From UBA1573 sp034005165 (GTDB taxonomy: Bacteria > Pseudomonadota > Alphaproteobacteria > Micavibrionales > Micavibrionaceae), in contig JAVEVE010000001.1 in the NCBI GenBank assembly GCA_034005165.1, positions 1 to 64,000 of the forward strand: a DNA stretch of 64,000 bases, given 5' to 3'. Both the position numbers and the translations under genes were made by a program. Below, piece after piece: positions 1 through 8,631 of the stretch. The stretch's first letter is position 1. Every line of letters starts with the position of its first letter. The notes beneath the pieces were generated by a model. The model saw only the letters and a list, made by a program, of their open reading frames with translations. It was not told the DNA's origin and did not search any database.

Positions 1-80
1 CATGTGTAAGTATAATATGAAAAAGTTAATGAACTTATCGTATTGATTTACAATGATAATTTTCGTTAATGATGTATGGA

Positions 81-126
81 AATTAGCTTTCGAGACCGAC
101 GCATTCAACCACTCTGCCACCTGCCC
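81..126 (-). pseudogene. tRNA-Ser(CGA) 5' half, truncated remnant
   Basis: Read on the minus strand, this stretch matches the 5' half of a bacterial tRNA-Ser: acceptor strand GGGCAGG (126-120), U8, the class II D-arm with GGCAG..GGTTGAATGC, and an anticodon loop CTCGAAA with anticodon CGA at 92-90. Homology stops just after the anticodon loop. The 3' side of the anticodon stem is imperfect, and no long variable arm, T-arm (no GGTTCGAATCC-like run) or CCA end follows down to position 1. It therefore cannot fold as a tRNA. It may be decay of a duplicated tRNA-Ser or a scar of integration or excision at the anticodon stem-loop. Confidence 0.7.
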
Positions 127-243
127 GTGGATAGATTATGGAGTAATTTTGGATTTTTATAATCATTTTTCGCTATATTGGCAAGGCCCTGTTATATATA
201 TCCAAAAAAAGGTACACTACTGCCTGTAAAGGTGAATCAGGGC

Positions 244-1506
244 ATGCTTGAGCAGATTTTCGAACATATTTTTCCTCTTCAAATGAACTATCCGATGATT
301 TTCGGCATGTTCATGATTTTAGGGGTGGTCGGTGGTCTGGTAGCTACAAAGGTCTCCTGGTTGCCGACAATTTCTGGTTTTATGTTGGTGGGGCTTCTGA
401 TGGGGCCTGAAGGCGCCAAAGTCATTAACAGCGAGATTATTACGCAGGCCGGTTATCTGGTTCAGATTTCCCTAGGGCTGATATTATACAAATTGGGGTG
501 CTCACTCCATCCCGAACATGTCGTCAAGCACCCGAAAATTATTTTCGTATCACTTTTTGAATCTGCGATGACTTTTCTCGGTGTTTTCCTGCTGTTGTCA
601 TTTTTCGGGTATTCTACAATTGTCTCTGTCTTGGTAGCAGCCATCGGAATATCATCTTCTCCGGCTGTCCTTGTCCATGTTGCAAGTGAAATGCGAGCAA
701 AAGGTGAGGTCACAGAAAATACAAAAATCCTTGTCGCGCTCAACAACCTCATTTCCTTTTTGGTCTTCAGTACAGCGTTGCCTTTTGCCTTGTACTCGAC
801 GGAGGCAACATGGAGTGATATTTTGGGGATACCTGCTTACCGCATGATAGGTGGTTTTGCTATTGCGACACTCATGGCTTTTGGTGTTACATGGTTAGCA
901 CGATTTCTCCAGCCAAAAACATTCCATTTTGTTTTCCCATTGATTTTGGGAGGGATTATGCTGACTCTGGGCATAAATAATGCACTGCAAATGTCCTTTT
1001 TGTTCTCGTGCCTTGTTTTTGGAATTATGGTGCGGTGGTTTGAAGATAAAAAGCAGCAAATCACTCAAACAGACTTTGGCTACGCAGAGGATATCTTCTA
1101 TATCATTCTTTTTGTGACGGCAGGCGCAAGCCTGCATGTTCAAGAATTAGTAGCAGCAGGGTGGATTGCAATCCTATTCCCGTTGGTAAGATGTGCCGCC
1201 AAGTATATTGTTTTAGCTGGGGCAACCAAGACACTTGATTATACATTCAAACAATCTTCCGCAACAGGAATGCTGTTAATGCCGATGGCAGGTATGGCAA
1301 TAGGATTGTTACAGACGACAAATTCCCTTATGCCCGTAATAGGTGCTCAGGTGGCTATTTTGATTTTTGCGGCTGTAGCTGTTCTTGAAACACTCGGCCC
1401 GCCGATTGCAAAATTTGCTTTTAAAATATCCGGTGAAGCTGATGGTGGGGCTGTAAAGGCTCTGGTAGTCGTTCCTGGAGCGCCTGACAAGCCAACATCC
1501 GAATAA
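244..1506 (+). CDS. cation:proton antiporter (CPA2-like membrane protein)
   Basis: Integral membrane exchanger, expected to swap H+ for Na+ or K+ across the inner membrane for pH and ion homeostasis. The 420-residue product is almost entirely hydrophobic, with about 11-12 predicted membrane segments. The region reading SSSPAVLVHVASEMRAKGEV is typical of the Na+/H+ exchanger fold in CPA2 (KefB/NhaS-like) transporters. I see no cytosolic TrkA-N or TrkA-C regulatory domain, so it is the short membrane-only form. I chose ATG at 244 because AAAGGTG lies 8 nt upstream; an in-frame TTG at 178 has no ribosome site. The ion specificity cannot be read from the sequence. It is followed by an unrelated unknown gene on the same strand. 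Confidence 0.8.
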   Translation: MLEQIFEHIFPLQMNYPMIFGMFMILGVVGGLVATKVSWLPTISGFMLVGLLMGPEGAKVINSEIITQAGYLVQISLGLILYKLGCSLHPEHVVKHPKIIFVSLFESAMTFLGVFLLLSFFGYSTIVSVLVAAIGISSSPAVLVHVASEMRAKGEVTENTKILVALNNLISFLVFSTALPFALYSTEATWSDILGIPAYRMIGGFAIATLMAFGVTWLARFLQPKTFHFVFPLILGGIMLTLGINNALQMSFLFSCLVFGIMVRWFEDKKQQITQTDFGYAEDIFYIILFVTAGASLHVQELVAAGWIAILFPLVRCAAKYIVLAGATKTLDYTFKQSSATGMLLMPMAGMAIGLLQTTNSLMPVIGAQVAILIFAAVAVLETLGPPIAKFAFKISGEADGGAVKALVVVPGAPDKPTSE

Positions 1507-1569
1507 GTTTGACGCGCTGCATAATAAATGTTACGAGCTGCCAAAAATATATATAGCAGGGATTAGCTT

Positions 1570-2349
1570 ATGTCAGAAATCGAGCAGCCTAAAGCGCTAG
1601 GGAAATATTATCTTATTCCCAAAGGCTCAAATCTCCAGAAGTTGATAGATCAATACAGGCAGACCATTCTTGAACCTTTTGTACAAAAGGCTCATGATTT
1701 TTGTGAAAAGCGCGGCATCAGTAAACTGGAATATCACGTTGGCCAGCAAAAATTAAAGGTAACAACTGCGTGTTTTTTCGATCTGCGGCCCCAAGCGCCG
1801 GAATGGGCTAGAAGTGAAGATGGTGTTTCTCTTATTCCCAGAAAGAAATCCCGAATAGCACGTGACTTGTCTCGCCAATTTAATCAAATAGAAGCCAGAA
1901 GCTTTGAAAATTTTCTGAAAGCACATGGTATAGAATGCGGTAAGGTCAGCTTTCGAGTATTAGAAGACGGGTCTTCTATTCTTGCTTGCGATAGAGATTT
2001 GAATGAAAGGTTTATAGAACGCGGAGTGACAGCTGTAAATCGCGCATATATATACCAGTTTCATATAATGGTTAGATTTCAACAAGACTGGCACTTTACA
2101 CTGAATGATCTTGATAAAAGCCCCTTTGCAACAAAGGGGATAGAGGCAGAGCGTGAGCAGGACTACAAACGTGCATTTGCTGTAGCATGCCGAAGCGGAG
2201 ATAAAGAAGAATTTCCACCACTAAAAGACCTGTCTTCCCATGAAAAAGCCTTGGACAGTGCAATGTATTACGCAGGAAGATGGGTCCGCCAGGCTGCACG
2301 ATTAGCTTTGTCATTAAGGCAGAGGGCTTTAGGGCGAGATCTAGCTTAA
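1570..2349 (+). CDS. hypothetical protein, 259 aa
   Basis: I do not recognise a family. The product is soluble, rich in charged residues and Gln/Arg, with no signal peptide and no membrane segment. The N-terminal third contains a helical stretch (residues about 20-50) followed by a short beta-like stretch around LEYHVGQQKLKVTTACFFDL. The C-terminus is basic and helical (residues 220-259, Arg/Leu rich). The start ATG has only a weak upstream purine run (AGCAGGGATTAG). The 3' end overlaps the 3' end of mutS by 9 nt in convergent orientation. No function is proposed. Confidence 0.65.
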   Translation: MSEIEQPKALGKYYLIPKGSNLQKLIDQYRQTILEPFVQKAHDFCEKRGISKLEYHVGQQKLKVTTACFFDLRPQAPEWARSEDGVSLIPRKKSRIARDLSRQFNQIEARSFENFLKAHGIECGKVSFRVLEDGSSILACDRDLNERFIERGVTAVNRAYIYQFHIMVRFQQDWHFTLNDLDKSPFATKGIEAEREQDYKRAFAVACRSGDKEEFPPLKDLSSHEKALDSAMYYAGRWVRQAARLALSLRQRALGRDLA

Positions 2350-5016
2350 ATCTGATTTTAGGGAATAAAGAATTTCCAAGGCTTCTTTAGGAGAGAGGCT
2401 GTCAGGATTGATAGCCGCAAGTCGATCCTCTATTTTTGATGTTTTGTTTTTCCGTGAAACGGGGGGCGGGACATGAAATAGGGGTAACTGCATATTCGCA
2501 GTCTTTGCTTTGTTGTCTTCCAAGAGTTCAAGAACCTGTTCAGCGCGTGCAATCACATCTTTAGGAAGCCCCGCTAGCTGGGCTACATGAATACCATAAG
2601 ATCTGTCAGCTGTTCCTGCCGCGACATGATGCAGGAAAATAACTTCACCTTTCCACTCTTTAATTTGCATGGTGTAGCATGCAAGGCTTGGGAGTTCGCG
2701 AGAGAGGTTTGTAAGTTCATGATAGTGGGTTGCGAATAGCCCTCGGCATTGAATAGAGTTATGGAGATATTCGAGTGCTGCCCATGCTATTGACAATCCG
2801 TCATAAGTTGCTGTTCCTCGGCCTATTTCGTCCAGAATAACCAAGGATTTTGATGTTGCGTTTTTAAGAATGGCAGATGTCTCGACCATCTCCATCATGA
2901 AAGTCGATTGTCCTTTTGCGAGATCGTCAGATGCCCCGACGCGCGAGAAAACTTTGTCAATCGTTCCGATCTTGGCGGAGGCAGCCGGAACATAAAGCCC
3001 AGCCTGTGCCATAATGGCAATCAACGCATTCTGACGCAGAAAGGTTGATTTACCTGCCATGTTAGGACCTGTCAAAAGCCACAACATTTCACCATTTTGA
3101 AGCGCACAATTATTAGGAGCAAACTCCTTCTGATTGTTTTTCAGTGAATGCTCCACAACAGGATGACGTCCGCCCGTAATCTCAAAGTCAAGACCGTCTG
3201 TAATGAGGGGGCGATTGTAGCCACGGTCAACTGCCAGAACGGCCCCGGCCGTTGCGACATCCAGTTCGGCCAATCCCTGTGCAATGACACTGATTTGATC
3301 TGCTAAATGAATAAGATGATCACAAAATTGTCGAAAATAATTTTCTTCCAAGGCAATTGACTTCTCGGCGGCGGAGGAAATATCTCGTTCGAGTTCTGCA
3401 AGTTCGGGGGTTGTGAAACGGACTGCATTGGCCATTGTTTGGCGATGAACATAAGGGTTATCAACGCCCCCATCCTTAACTAACATTTTATCCGCGCGCT
3501 TGGCGGGAACTTCTATAAAATAGCCCAAAACATTATTGTGCGTGATTTTGAGAGCATCAATGCCGGTATGCTCGGAATATTTGGATTGTAATGCAGCTAT
3601 ATGACGGCGAGCCTCGTTCTTTAGGTCGCGATACTTATCAAGTTCATGACAATAGCCTTCTGCGATAAATCCTCCATCTCTGGACAAAAGTGGAGGAGAA
3701 CTATCAAGTGCAGCTTCAAGCAACTCCCTAAAATTCGAAAGGTCAGTATTGAGCAACAGCTTTAATAAAATAGGGGATAAAGGACTTTCTCCAAGTCCTT
3801 TTTCAAGGATTAGAGTGCGCAGAGCTTGTGCAATGCCCAGTCCTTCACGGATGTTTGCCAAATCACGTGGGCCTCCCCGCATCAAACTCAGACGCGCAAT
3901 GGCTCTTTCCATATCGGGGGTCTGTTTAAGGGCAGAGCGCATGTCACCACATAAGGAGAAGTTGGAAATCAATGTCGCAATCTCATCGTGACGATTGGAA
4001 ATCCTTGTCACATCGCGTAACGGAGATACAAGGCGCGACTGTAACATACGGGCGCCGGCCCCTGTTAGAGTCATATCAACCGTATCAATCAACGCGCCTG
4101 TTTTATCGCCGGATTGTGTTCGGATAAGTTCAAGGGAACGCAACGTAGAAGGATCGATCTCCATAACGGCGGACTCGGAAACCTGGCGCGGGCGTAGGAG
4201 ATGCGGAAGCTGCCCTTTTTGGGTCGCATCAATATAGGAGATCAGAGCACCGCACGCAGCAATCTCGGCGCGTGAAAATACTCCCGCGTCAGATAAAACT
4301 TGTTCTCCGAAAAGCTGTTCAAGGCGAATGCGCCCTTTTTCACTATCAAACTCATGCGGGGCGTAGGGGGTAACTCCACGGACGGCAGAAAAGACTGATG
4401 CCGCATCTTGGCTTGCAACAAGAACCTCACTGGCATCAAGGCGGATTAGCATAGAAAGAATGGAATCTTGTGCAACAGTCTGGACAATAAATTCCCCTGT
4501 TGAGACATCTGCAATCGCAACGCCGTATTGACCACCGATTTCTGCTGCTGCAACCAGATAGTTGTTAGCACGCGCATTGAGAAGTGTATCTTCAATCAAT
4601 GTGCCGGGTGTTATGATGCGGACAACTTCTCTACGAACTAGAGCTTTTGCTCCTCCTCGTCTTTTGGCCTCTTCGGGTGTTTCAATTTGCTCACAAATTG
4701 CAACCTTGTGACCTGCGCGTATTAGACGTGCCAAATACGGCTCACATGAATGAAACGGAACGCCACACATGGCAATTTCTTCACCTTGCGTCTTGCCGCG
4801 TTTAGTTAAAGTGATATCTAGCACAGTAGAGGCAATAAGCGCATCGTCAAAAAACAGCTCATAAAAATCACCCATACGATAAAACAGTAGGCAATCAGGG
4901 TGTGCAACCTTGACTGCCATATATTGTGCCATCATCGGTGTATGCCCCAATGCCATAAAGTCATCCGGCGTTGTAGGGATATCCTCTGGTTCTATTTTGT
5001 GAGCTATTTGGGACAT
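2341..5016 (-). CDS. mutS: DNA mismatch repair protein MutS
   Basis: Recognises mispaired and unpaired bases in newly replicated DNA and starts mismatch repair. The 891-residue length is right for a MutS1 protein. The N-terminal mismatch-binding domain is present with the motif MGDFYELFFDDA near residue 50, where the Phe and Glu contact the mismatch. The core and clamp follow, then the C-terminal ATPase with Walker A TGPNMAGKSTF, the Walker B region VILDEIGRGTATYDG and the HYHELT switch. It ends 5 nt before the upstream gene dut in the coaBC-dut-mutS run, suggesting cotranscription. No partner mutL is in the window. Confidence 0.97.
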   Translation of the reverse strand: MSQIAHKIEPEDIPTTPDDFMALGHTPMMAQYMAVKVAHPDCLLFYRMGDFYELFFDDALIASTVLDITLTKRGKTQGEEIAMCGVPFHSCEPYLARLIRAGHKVAICEQIETPEEAKRRGGAKALVRREVVRIITPGTLIEDTLLNARANNYLVAAAEIGGQYGVAIADVSTGEFIVQTVAQDSILSMLIRLDASEVLVASQDAASVFSAVRGVTPYAPHEFDSEKGRIRLEQLFGEQVLSDAGVFSRAEIAACGALISYIDATQKGQLPHLLRPRQVSESAVMEIDPSTLRSLELIRTQSGDKTGALIDTVDMTLTGAGARMLQSRLVSPLRDVTRISNRHDEIATLISNFSLCGDMRSALKQTPDMERAIARLSLMRGGPRDLANIREGLGIAQALRTLILEKGLGESPLSPILLKLLLNTDLSNFRELLEAALDSSPPLLSRDGGFIAEGYCHELDKYRDLKNEARRHIAALQSKYSEHTGIDALKITHNNVLGYFIEVPAKRADKMLVKDGGVDNPYVHRQTMANAVRFTTPELAELERDISSAAEKSIALEENYFRQFCDHLIHLADQISVIAQGLAELDVATAGAVLAVDRGYNRPLITDGLDFEITGGRHPVVEHSLKNNQKEFAPNNCALQNGEMLWLLTGPNMAGKSTFLRQNALIAIMAQAGLYVPAASAKIGTIDKVFSRVGASDDLAKGQSTFMMEMVETSAILKNATSKSLVILDEIGRGTATYDGLSIAWAALEYLHNSIQCRGLFATHYHELTNLSRELPSLACYTMQIKEWKGEVIFLHHVAAGTADRSYGIHVAQLAGLPKDVIARAEQVLELLEDNKAKTANMQLPLFHVPPPVSRKNKTSKIEDRLAAINPDSLSPKEALEILYSLKSDLS

Positions 5017-5021
5017 ACCGA

Positions 5022-5516
5022 TTACTTTGTTCCTGTTGAGCCGAAGCCACCAGCGCCACGTGATGTCTCCGACAAATCTTCACAGACATTCCAAATAGCT
5101 TGCTCATAACGCGCAATAACGATTTGGGCGATGCGCATGCCACGTTCGATTGTAAACGGGACTTTACTGTGGTTTATAAGAATAGCTTTGATTTCTCCAC
5201 GATAGTCAGCATCAACGGTACCTGGAGAGTTAAGAACAGTCACACCGTTTTTAGCCGCCAAGCCTGAACGTGGTCGCACCTGACATTCATATCCCGCAGG
5301 AAGTGCAATCGAAATACCTGTCGGAACCATGGCGTATGCACCAGCTTCAAGAACCATTGGTGAATCGATAGCTGCCACCAGATCCATACCGGCAGCTTGC
5401 TCGGTTGCGTACGCAGGCATAGGCAAATCTTGGGCATGATCCAGAATTTTAATATCGACAGAAATTTTATTGTTGTTAGCTTGCGGAAGAGAGAGTGCGG
5501 CTGTTTGGTTTGTCAT
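5022..5516 (-). CDS. dut: dUTP diphosphatase (dUTPase)
   Basis: Hydrolyses dUTP to dUMP and pyrophosphate, keeping uracil out of DNA and feeding thymidylate synthesis. The 164-residue protein carries the trimeric dUTPase motifs in order: motif 1 AGMDL, motif 2 PRSGLAAKNG, motif 3 GTVDADYRGEI with the catalytic Asp, motif 4 near RGMRIAQIV, and the C-terminal motif 5 RGAGGFGSTG that closes over the substrate. Its first 41 nt overlap the 3' end of coaBC, a common alphaproteobacterial pairing that implies translational coupling. Confidence 0.96.
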   Translation of the reverse strand: MTNQTAALSLPQANNNKISVDIKILDHAQDLPMPAYATEQAAGMDLVAAIDSPMVLEAGAYAMVPTGISIALPAGYECQVRPRSGLAAKNGVTVLNSPGTVDADYRGEIKAILINHSKVPFTIERGMRIAQIVIARYEQAIWNVCEDLSETSRGAGGFGSTGTK

Positions 5517-6738
5517 CTTTGTTTATTCCCGTATCATTAAAATGAGAGATGATGGCTTCTACAAGACGTGAGGAGACCTCTTTCTTGGAAAGAGGGGGCC
5601 ATTCGTCACAGTTTGAGCGTGATACGAGTGTAACCTGATTATGGTCAGTCCCAAAGACAGGATTGTCGGTTTTCCCCACCTGATTAGCCAAAATCCAATC
5701 ACATCCCTTGCGTACAAGCTTTTCTTGAGCGGATTTAATAACATCTTGCGTCTCGGCGGCAAAACCGATGACAAGCGCGGGTCTATTCGGGGATTTTGAG
5801 ATTTCTGCCAGAATATCGGGGTTTTCAGCAAAAGACAGGGACAGCCCATTGGAGCCTGCTTGTTTTTTGATTTTGTTGCTTGCTGCATTTTCAACGCGCC
5901 AATCTGCGACAGCAGCTGCGCAAATCGCAATATCAACGGGCAATATGGACTGGCAAGCAGCAAGCATTTCTGTCGCTGTCTCAATATGGATTGTCCGAGC
6001 TGACGGAGGATCGGACAGGGCGACTGGGCCTGTAACCAACGTCACATCTGCGCCTGCGCGCGTCAGTGCAGCGGCAATGGCGTGTCCTTGCTTTCCTGAG
6101 GATCTGTTTCCGATAAAACGCACCGGATCAATCGGTTCGTAAGTTGGGCCTGATGTAACTAAAACTTTTTTTCCCGCAAGCGGAGCATCAATTTTCAAAT
6201 ACGAAGAGACGGCCTCGAAAATTTCTTCAGGCTCTATCATACGTCCCAATCCTGTTTCACCACAGGCCATTTCACCAGATGCAGGCCCTATAAAACGGAT
6301 ACCATCAGCTCGAAGTGTTTCTATATTGCGCTGTGTAGATGGTTTTTCCCACATTTCAGGGTTCATTGCCGGAGCTGCAAATATAGGTTTATTGCTGGCT
6401 AGGAGTGTTGTAGAGGCAAGATCATCTGCAATTCCGTTAGCCATTTTTGCCATTAAGTCGGCACTGGCTGGAGCAATAACAATTACATCAGCTTCACGAG
6501 AAAGACGAATATGTCCCATTTCACTCTCATCTTTCAAAGAGAATAGATCTGTATAGACAGGATGCTCTGATAATGCTGACACACTCAAGGCTGTTACAAA
6601 TTCGGCGCCACCTTCGGTCAGAATGCAACGTACTTCTGCACGGGACTTGCGCAAGAGGCGAATAAGCTCAAGAGCCTTATAGGCCGCTATGCCACCTGAG
6701 ATCACAAGAAGTATAGATTTTCCCGCCAAATTGATCAT
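5476..6738 (-). CDS. coaBC: bifunctional phosphopantothenoylcysteine decarboxylase / phosphopantothenate-cysteine ligase
   Basis: Performs two consecutive coenzyme A steps: ligation of cysteine to 4'-phosphopantothenate (CoaB) and FMN-dependent decarboxylation to 4'-phosphopantetheine (CoaC). The N-terminal flavoprotein half starts with the FMN-binding ILLVISGGIAAYKALELIR and has the active-site His in SALSEHPVY, the PAMNPEMW motif and the MACGETGLGRM substrate loop. The C-terminal ligase half has the nucleotide-binding GNRSSGKQGHAIA and the AAVADW motif. Length (420 aa) is normal. It is the first gene of coaBC-dut-mutS. Confidence 0.96.
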   Translation of the reverse strand: MINLAGKSILLVISGGIAAYKALELIRLLRKSRAEVRCILTEGGAEFVTALSVSALSEHPVYTDLFSLKDESEMGHIRLSREADVIVIAPASADLMAKMANGIADDLASTTLLASNKPIFAAPAMNPEMWEKPSTQRNIETLRADGIRFIGPASGEMACGETGLGRMIEPEEIFEAVSSYLKIDAPLAGKKVLVTSGPTYEPIDPVRFIGNRSSGKQGHAIAAALTRAGADVTLVTGPVALSDPPSARTIHIETATEMLAACQSILPVDIAICAAAVADWRVENAASNKIKKQAGSNGLSLSFAENPDILAEISKSPNRPALVIGFAAETQDVIKSAQEKLVRKGCDWILANQVGKTDNPVFGTDHNQVTLVSRSNCDEWPPLSKKEVSSRLVEAIISHFNDTGINKDDKPNSRTLSSAS

Positions 6739-6747
6739 GTTTCAAAT

Positions 6748-6792
6748 CCCATAAAAGTAAAAGAAGCTCTGTACTTTAGCACAGAGCTTCTT
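6748..6792 (-). terminator. Rho-independent terminator of the Ala/Glu-rich gene
   Basis: A perfect 12-bp inverted repeat, AAGAAGCTCTGT (6761-6772) and ACAGAGCTTCTT (6781-6792), encloses an 8-nt loop. Read on the minus strand it is followed by TTTTACTTTTAT. It lies between the stop of the gene at 6818-7210 and the start of coaBC, so it separates the two minus-strand units. Confidence 0.85.
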
Positions 6793-6817
6793 GAATAATC
6801 AAAAGAGAAGGTGCGAA

Positions 6818-7210
6818 TTACTCGGCAGCTTTTTCTTCAGCAGGAGCAGCTTCTTCAGCAGGAGCTTCTTCAGTTGCTGGAGCCATTTCGTCTTTAACGT
6901 CTTCTACAGCTTCAGCAGCAGCATCGTGTGCCTCGCCAGCAGCTTCTGCAGCTGCGTCAACAGCTTCACCAGCAGCATCGTGCATTTCTGCAGCAGCTTC
7001 AGCAGCTTTTTCTGTTACTTCTTCAGAAGCGTTCTGGATTGCAGCACCTGCTTGGTCAGCTGCACCTTCAATGGTAGCAGAGATTTCGCCAGCAGCTGGC
7101 ATAATGCTTTGCATCTCTGTACCTTGTGGTGCTTGGCTGTTCATAATGCCGAAAGCAGCCAAAGCAACAACGATTGCAGCAGCAACGATAGTCAAAGTTG
7201 TTTTGTTCAT
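6818..7210 (-). CDS. Ala/Glu-rich, membrane-anchored low-complexity protein
   Basis: A 130-residue protein of unknown function. Residues 1-24 form a hydrophobic N-terminal segment (TLTIVAAAIVVALAAFGIM), either an uncleaved anchor or a signal sequence. Residues 40-105 are Ala/Glu/Asp-rich with repeated units such as DAAGEAVDAAAEAAGEAHDA, predicted as a long amphipathic helix reminiscent of group 3 LEA or apolipoprotein-like repeats. The tail is an acidic Glu/Ala/Pro low-complexity stretch. A good ribosome site (GGAAGGAAA) precedes the ATG. It is a single-gene unit with its own terminator, probably facing the periplasm. A stress or envelope role is only a guess. Confidence 0.75.
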   Translation of the reverse strand: MNKTTLTIVAAAIVVALAAFGIMNSQAPQGTEMQSIMPAAGEISATIEGAADQAGAAIQNASEEVTEKAAEAAAEMHDAAGEAVDAAAEAAGEAHDAAAEAVEDVKDEMAPATEEAPAEEAAPAEEKAAE

Positions 7211-7437
7211 AGTGGTTTCCTTCCAAAAGAGAGAGTTTATTGTTGTTTCTGTTCCTTGTGCGGCTCAGAATCCCATATCTGCTTTCGCATCCGAACGGGT
7301 ACGCCTTTTTAATGCATAATTGTTCAAAATATCAAGAGAATTTTCAAGATTATGTCCACAACTGTTTAAAGACGTATAAATATGCTGGAATTCGTTTAGA
7401 ATCAAACGTAAAACAGGGGTAGCATATAGCCCGGAAA

Positions 7438-8565
7438 ATGAATATGGTAAATGAAAAGAAGCTAGCAATAGAGCCTTATAAACATGAACTACCTCTTTTT
7501 TACATAGGGGCAGTGATTTCCACGATTGTTTGGATTGGAATCATATATGGAACCAAGGGTGTTGCGGCAATTGCCGTCCCGTTTGTTTTCATTTTCTATT
7601 TATTCGCGCAATCTGCTTTTGTTTCTTACTTGAAAGGCTCCGGAGCGCTAGTGTCCACACGACAATTCCCTGAGATTCATCAGGCCGTAGTGTCCTGTTC
7701 TCAAAAGATAGGTCTAAAGGATGTTCCGAATATATATATACTGCATTTGGACGGCATGTTTAATGCCTTCGCCTTAAGGTTCTTGCACAAACAATATGTT
7801 GTCTTGTTGTCAGATGTCGTGGATGCGATGGATAACCACCCTGATGCATTGAACTTCTATATTGGTCATGAAATGGCACATTTGCATAGAAATCACAGCC
7901 TATGGAATATTTTCCTGCTGCCATCCTCTGTGTTGCCTCTTTTGGGGGCTGCCCATTCCAGAGCTTGCGAATCCACATGTGATATTTATGGCGCTGCATG
8001 TTGCGAGAAGCCAGAATCAGCCCGATTGGGACTAGCAGCGTTGGCGGTCGGAGGTAAAAAATACTCTAAACTCGATATAGAGGCATATATCGAGCAAGTC
8101 AAAGAAACCAAAGGGTTCTGGATGTCTTTCCATGAGTTGGTCGGTAATTATCCTTGGCTTACAAAACGCTTTGCTCGTGTAGGAAAGATTAGCGACAATA
8201 TCATTCCAAAACGTCATCCGTTGGCATATGTCTTTGCGATTTTTGTTCCTAAACTCAGCATCACATCTCTGATTGTGATCTACATTTTGTTTATTGTTAT
8301 CATGTCTGCCAGTGCATTAAATCCATTTTTGGGCGCTATGAATGACAGCACGTATGAGTCTCAATACTCCTCCGTCGATGGGCAGGGAGCAGGAGAAGAA
8401 ACATATGTTGTCGGACAGGAATATGAAGGGGATGCTGGATATTTTTATGAATATTTGGGCGGGGACCCCTTTGATGATGCAAGCTGGAAACTTGTGCGCT
8501 CTCCAGAAGATTCGTCTGAACCGGAACAAGATGACAATCTACCGGAAGGGAATTTGGGAGAATAA
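7438..8565 (+). CDS. M48-family membrane zinc metalloprotease-like protein
   Basis: The 375-residue protein has two N-terminal membrane segments (about 20-38 and 40-60), then a peptidase region with the zinc motif HEMAH at residues 144-148 and a downstream Glu in RACESTCDIYG (Glu178) that fits the third zinc ligand of M48 (HtpX/Ste24-like) gluzincins. A further membrane segment lies near 275-295. The last 75 or so residues are a strongly acidic, Tyr/Gly/Asp-rich tail that M48 enzymes usually lack. By family analogy it would cleave misfolded membrane proteins. It ends in a shared bidirectional terminator facing ubiE. Confidence 0.8.
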   Translation: MNMVNEKKLAIEPYKHELPLFYIGAVISTIVWIGIIYGTKGVAAIAVPFVFIFYLFAQSAFVSYLKGSGALVSTRQFPEIHQAVVSCSQKIGLKDVPNIYILHLDGMFNAFALRFLHKQYVVLLSDVVDAMDNHPDALNFYIGHEMAHLHRNHSLWNIFLLPSSVLPLLGAAHSRACESTCDIYGAACCEKPESARLGLAALAVGGKKYSKLDIEAYIEQVKETKGFWMSFHELVGNYPWLTKRFARVGKISDNIIPKRHPLAYVFAIFVPKLSITSLIVIYILFIVIMSASALNPFLGAMNDSTYESQYSSVDGQGAGEETYVVGQEYEGDAGYFYEYLGGDPFDDASWKLVRSPEDSSEPEQDDNLPEGNLGE

Positions 8566-8588
8566 AGAGGTATAATAAAAGACAATAG

Positions 8589-8610
8589 AAAAGGGGCATA
8601 AGCCCCTTTT
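8589..8610. terminator. Bidirectional terminator between M48 gene and ubiE
   Basis: The inverted repeat AAAAGGGGC / GCCCCTTTT (9 bp, ATAA loop) lies between two convergent genes. The A-run on one side and T-run on the other let it act in both directions. Confidence 0.85.
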
Positions 8611-8631
8611 CGACATTGTTTGTCTAGCCTC

